Source: a bacterium
GTDB lineage: Bacteria; UBA9089; CG2-30-40-21; SBAY01
Direction: 5' to 3'
NCBI GenBank assembly: GCA_030018635.1
Contig: JASEHU010000130.1
Location: forward strand, 1 to 6,258
DNA: 6,258 bases
The notes beneath the pieces were generated by a model. That model did not search any database and was not told the DNA's origin. It was given only the letters and a program-made list of their open reading frames with translations. The translations under genes and the position numbers were made by a program. Shown here piece after piece: positions 4,897 to 6,258 of the stretch (position 1 is its first letter; every line of letters begins with the position of its first letter).

Positions 4897-6153
4897 ATGC
4901 GAAATATATTGGAGAATTTAAAAAATGTTGACCCGGAGATAGCCGAACTTATTCATCAGGAGGCAAAAAATGAGGTTTATAACCTGAATATGATTGCCTC
5001 TGAAAATATGGTCAGTAATGCCGTGCTTGAGGCACAAGGCTGTTTAATGACGAATAAGTATGCCGAAGGCTATCCCTACAAAAGATATTATGGAGGTTGT
5101 AGTTTTGTTGACCGGGTTGAAGAGTTGGCGATATTAAGGGCAAAGGAATTATTTGGGGCAGAACATGTTAATGTTCAGCCACATTCCGGCTCGCAGGCTA
5201 ATATGGCTGTTTATATGGCTATGTTAAAACCAGGTGATAAAATTATGGGCTTAAGTCTTTGTTGTGGTGGACACTTAACCCATGGTAGTAAGGTAAATTT
5301 CTCTGGAATTGTCTATGAGGCAGTTGCTTATAAAGTAAATCATCAAACTCAAGTGTTTGATTTTGACGAACTACTAAAAATAGCAAAGGTTCATCGTCCT
5401 AAGATGATTGTCTGTGGCGCAAGTGCCTACCCAAGAACTATTGAGTTTGATAAATTCAGGCAAATTGCCTCAGAGGTTGGTGCCTATCTTTTAGCTGATA
5501 TTGCCCATATTGCGGGATTAGTTGCGGCTAAACTCCATCCTGACCCTATTCCTTATTGTGATTTTGTGACGACCACCACGCATAAAACCTTAAAAGGCCC
5601 TCGCGGCGGGATGATTATGTGTAAGAAAGAGTATGCAAACTTAATAGATAAGACCATCTTCCCGGGTATTCAGGGAGGACCATTGATGCACATTATCGCC
5701 GCTAAAGCGGTCTGTTTTAAAGAGGCACTAACGGATGAATTCAAGGCATATCAAGCCCAAATCCTGTTAAATACAAAGGTATTAGCCGCAGAATTAATTA
5801 AACATGGTTTTAACCTGGTCTCTGGAGGAACAGATACACATCTTCTCCTGATTGACCTTAATTCAAAAGGAATAACAGGTCAGGAGGCAGAAAAGGCATT
5901 GGAAAAAGCAGGCATAATTGTCAACAAAAACACCATTCCTTTTGATACCAAAACTGCCATGATAACAAGTGGTATCCGACTTGGCACACCTACCCTGACG
6001 GCAAGGGGAATGAAAGAAGAACATCTGCAACAAATTGCCTACCTTATTACCGAGGTACTCAATAATATTGGCCAAGAAAATATTTATGCACAAGTAAAGG
6101 CAAAAACAAAAGAACTGTGTAGTAAATTTCTAATGTATGAAGAATTGCTTTAA
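4897..6153 (+). CDS. glyA: Serine hydroxymethyltransferase
   Basis: PLP enzyme that converts serine and tetrahydrofolate to glycine and 5,10-methylenetetrahydrofolate, the main one-carbon source of the cell; a cytosolic fold-type I enzyme. At 418 residues it is full length. Visible landmarks are IASEN (33-37), NKYAEGYPYKRYYGG (53-67), QPHSGSQAN (94-102), GGHLTHG (124-130, PLP-stacking His126), GASAYPRT (174-181), DIAHIAGL (201-208, with Asp201 and His204), the Schiff-base lysine Lys230 in TTTTHKTLKGPRGG (225-238), FPGIQGGP (255-262) and SGIRLGTP (358-365, substrate-carboxylate Arg361). Residues 122-123 are Cys-Cys where many relatives have Ala-His; the stacking His remains, so activity should be intact. 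The ATG at 4897 fits the family's N-terminus. An in-frame TAA lies six codons upstream, with no start codon in between, and there is no Shine-Dalgarno sequence. It is divergent from the kinase operon and stands alone in the window. Confidence 0.97.
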   Translation: MRNILENLKNVDPEIAELIHQEAKNEVYNLNMIASENMVSNAVLEAQGCLMTNKYAEGYPYKRYYGGCSFVDRVEELAILRAKELFGAEHVNVQPHSGSQANMAVYMAMLKPGDKIMGLSLCCGGHLTHGSKVNFSGIVYEAVAYKVNHQTQVFDFDELLKIAKVHRPKMIVCGASAYPRTIEFDKFRQIASEVGAYLLADIAHIAGLVAAKLHPDPIPYCDFVTTTTHKTLKGPRGGMIMCKKEYANLIDKTIFPGIQGGPLMHIIAAKAVCFKEALTDEFKAYQAQILLNTKVLAAELIKHGFNLVSGGTDTHLLLIDLNSKGITGQEAEKALEKAGIIVNKNTIPFDTKTAMITSGIRLGTPTLTARGMKEEHLQQIAYLITEVLNNIGQENIYAQVKAKTKELCSKFLMYEELL

Positions 6154-6186
6154 GGTTTAGGGTATTTTCGTAAGGTTTCAGTAATC

Positions 6187-6235
6187 AGCTAACACAAGGA
6201 AAATCAGGTGGTGTCCGTGAATAGCTAACTTGTGT
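6187..6235. repeat. Short direct and inverted repeats downstream of glyA
   Basis: AGCTAAC occurs at 6187-6193 and 6223-6229, and ACACAAG (6192-6198) is the inverse of CTTGTGT (6229-6235). The spacing of about 30 bases could form a weak stem, but no T-run follows, so it is not a convincing glyA terminator. It may be the edge of another repeat running out of the window. Confidence 0.35.
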
Positions 6236-6258
6236 AAAACAAGAGGATAAATTCATTT

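Noticed and set aside
5863..6093. 76-codon frame on the minus strand
   Set aside because: Antisense to the conserved C-terminal part of glyA.
6154..6258. Intrinsic terminator for glyA
   Set aside because: No stable stem followed by a T-run is visible before the window ends.

Overview
This is an AT-rich bacterial window. Two promoters match the sigma70 consensus closely, most ribosome binding sites are AGGAGG-type, and the spacer between the main genes is crowded with palindromic repeats. Nothing fixes the species. The mix of a class II aldolase remnant, serine hydroxymethyltransferase, a multi-GAF soluble histidine kinase and G/C-run palindromes would suit an uncultured, sediment- or groundwater-type bacterium, but that is only an impression.

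Layout. Positions 44-346 (minus) hold the first 81 codons of a class II fructose-bisphosphate aldolase, followed by unrelated residues and a stop, so it is a gene remnant. Positions 484-3928 (minus) form a compact three-gene operon. Read in the direction of transcription it encodes a soluble three-GAF histidine kinase (3928-1529), a response regulator whose receiver is fused to a DUF5678-like domain instead of a DNA-binding domain (1526-912), and a small retropepsin-like aspartyl protease (921-484). The genes are separated by 2 bases and then overlap by 10 bases. A TTGACA-17-TATAAT promoter (3991-3963) drives them. Positions 3992-4859 are non-coding and carry two palindromic elements: a 34-base-arm, G/C-run inverted repeat (4387-4474) and a 262-base MITE-like element (4581-4842) bounded by a 10-base direct repeat. 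Positions 4897-6153 (plus) hold a complete glyA whose TTGACA-18-TATAAT promoter lies so close to the ATG that the mRNA should be leaderless. The last 105 bases hold short repeats and no gene.

How the parts may work together. The kinase would sense cytosolic signals through its GAF domains and phosphorylate Asp56 of the regulator. The regulator has no DNA-binding, cyclase or phosphodiesterase output. Its only additional domain belongs to a family that I recall being encoded beside this same type of aspartyl protease. The most interesting reading is therefore a two-component system whose output is controlled proteolysis or protease binding rather than transcription. That link is inferred from gene order and domain fusion. 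glyA is divergent from the operon and appears to be an unrelated housekeeping gene.
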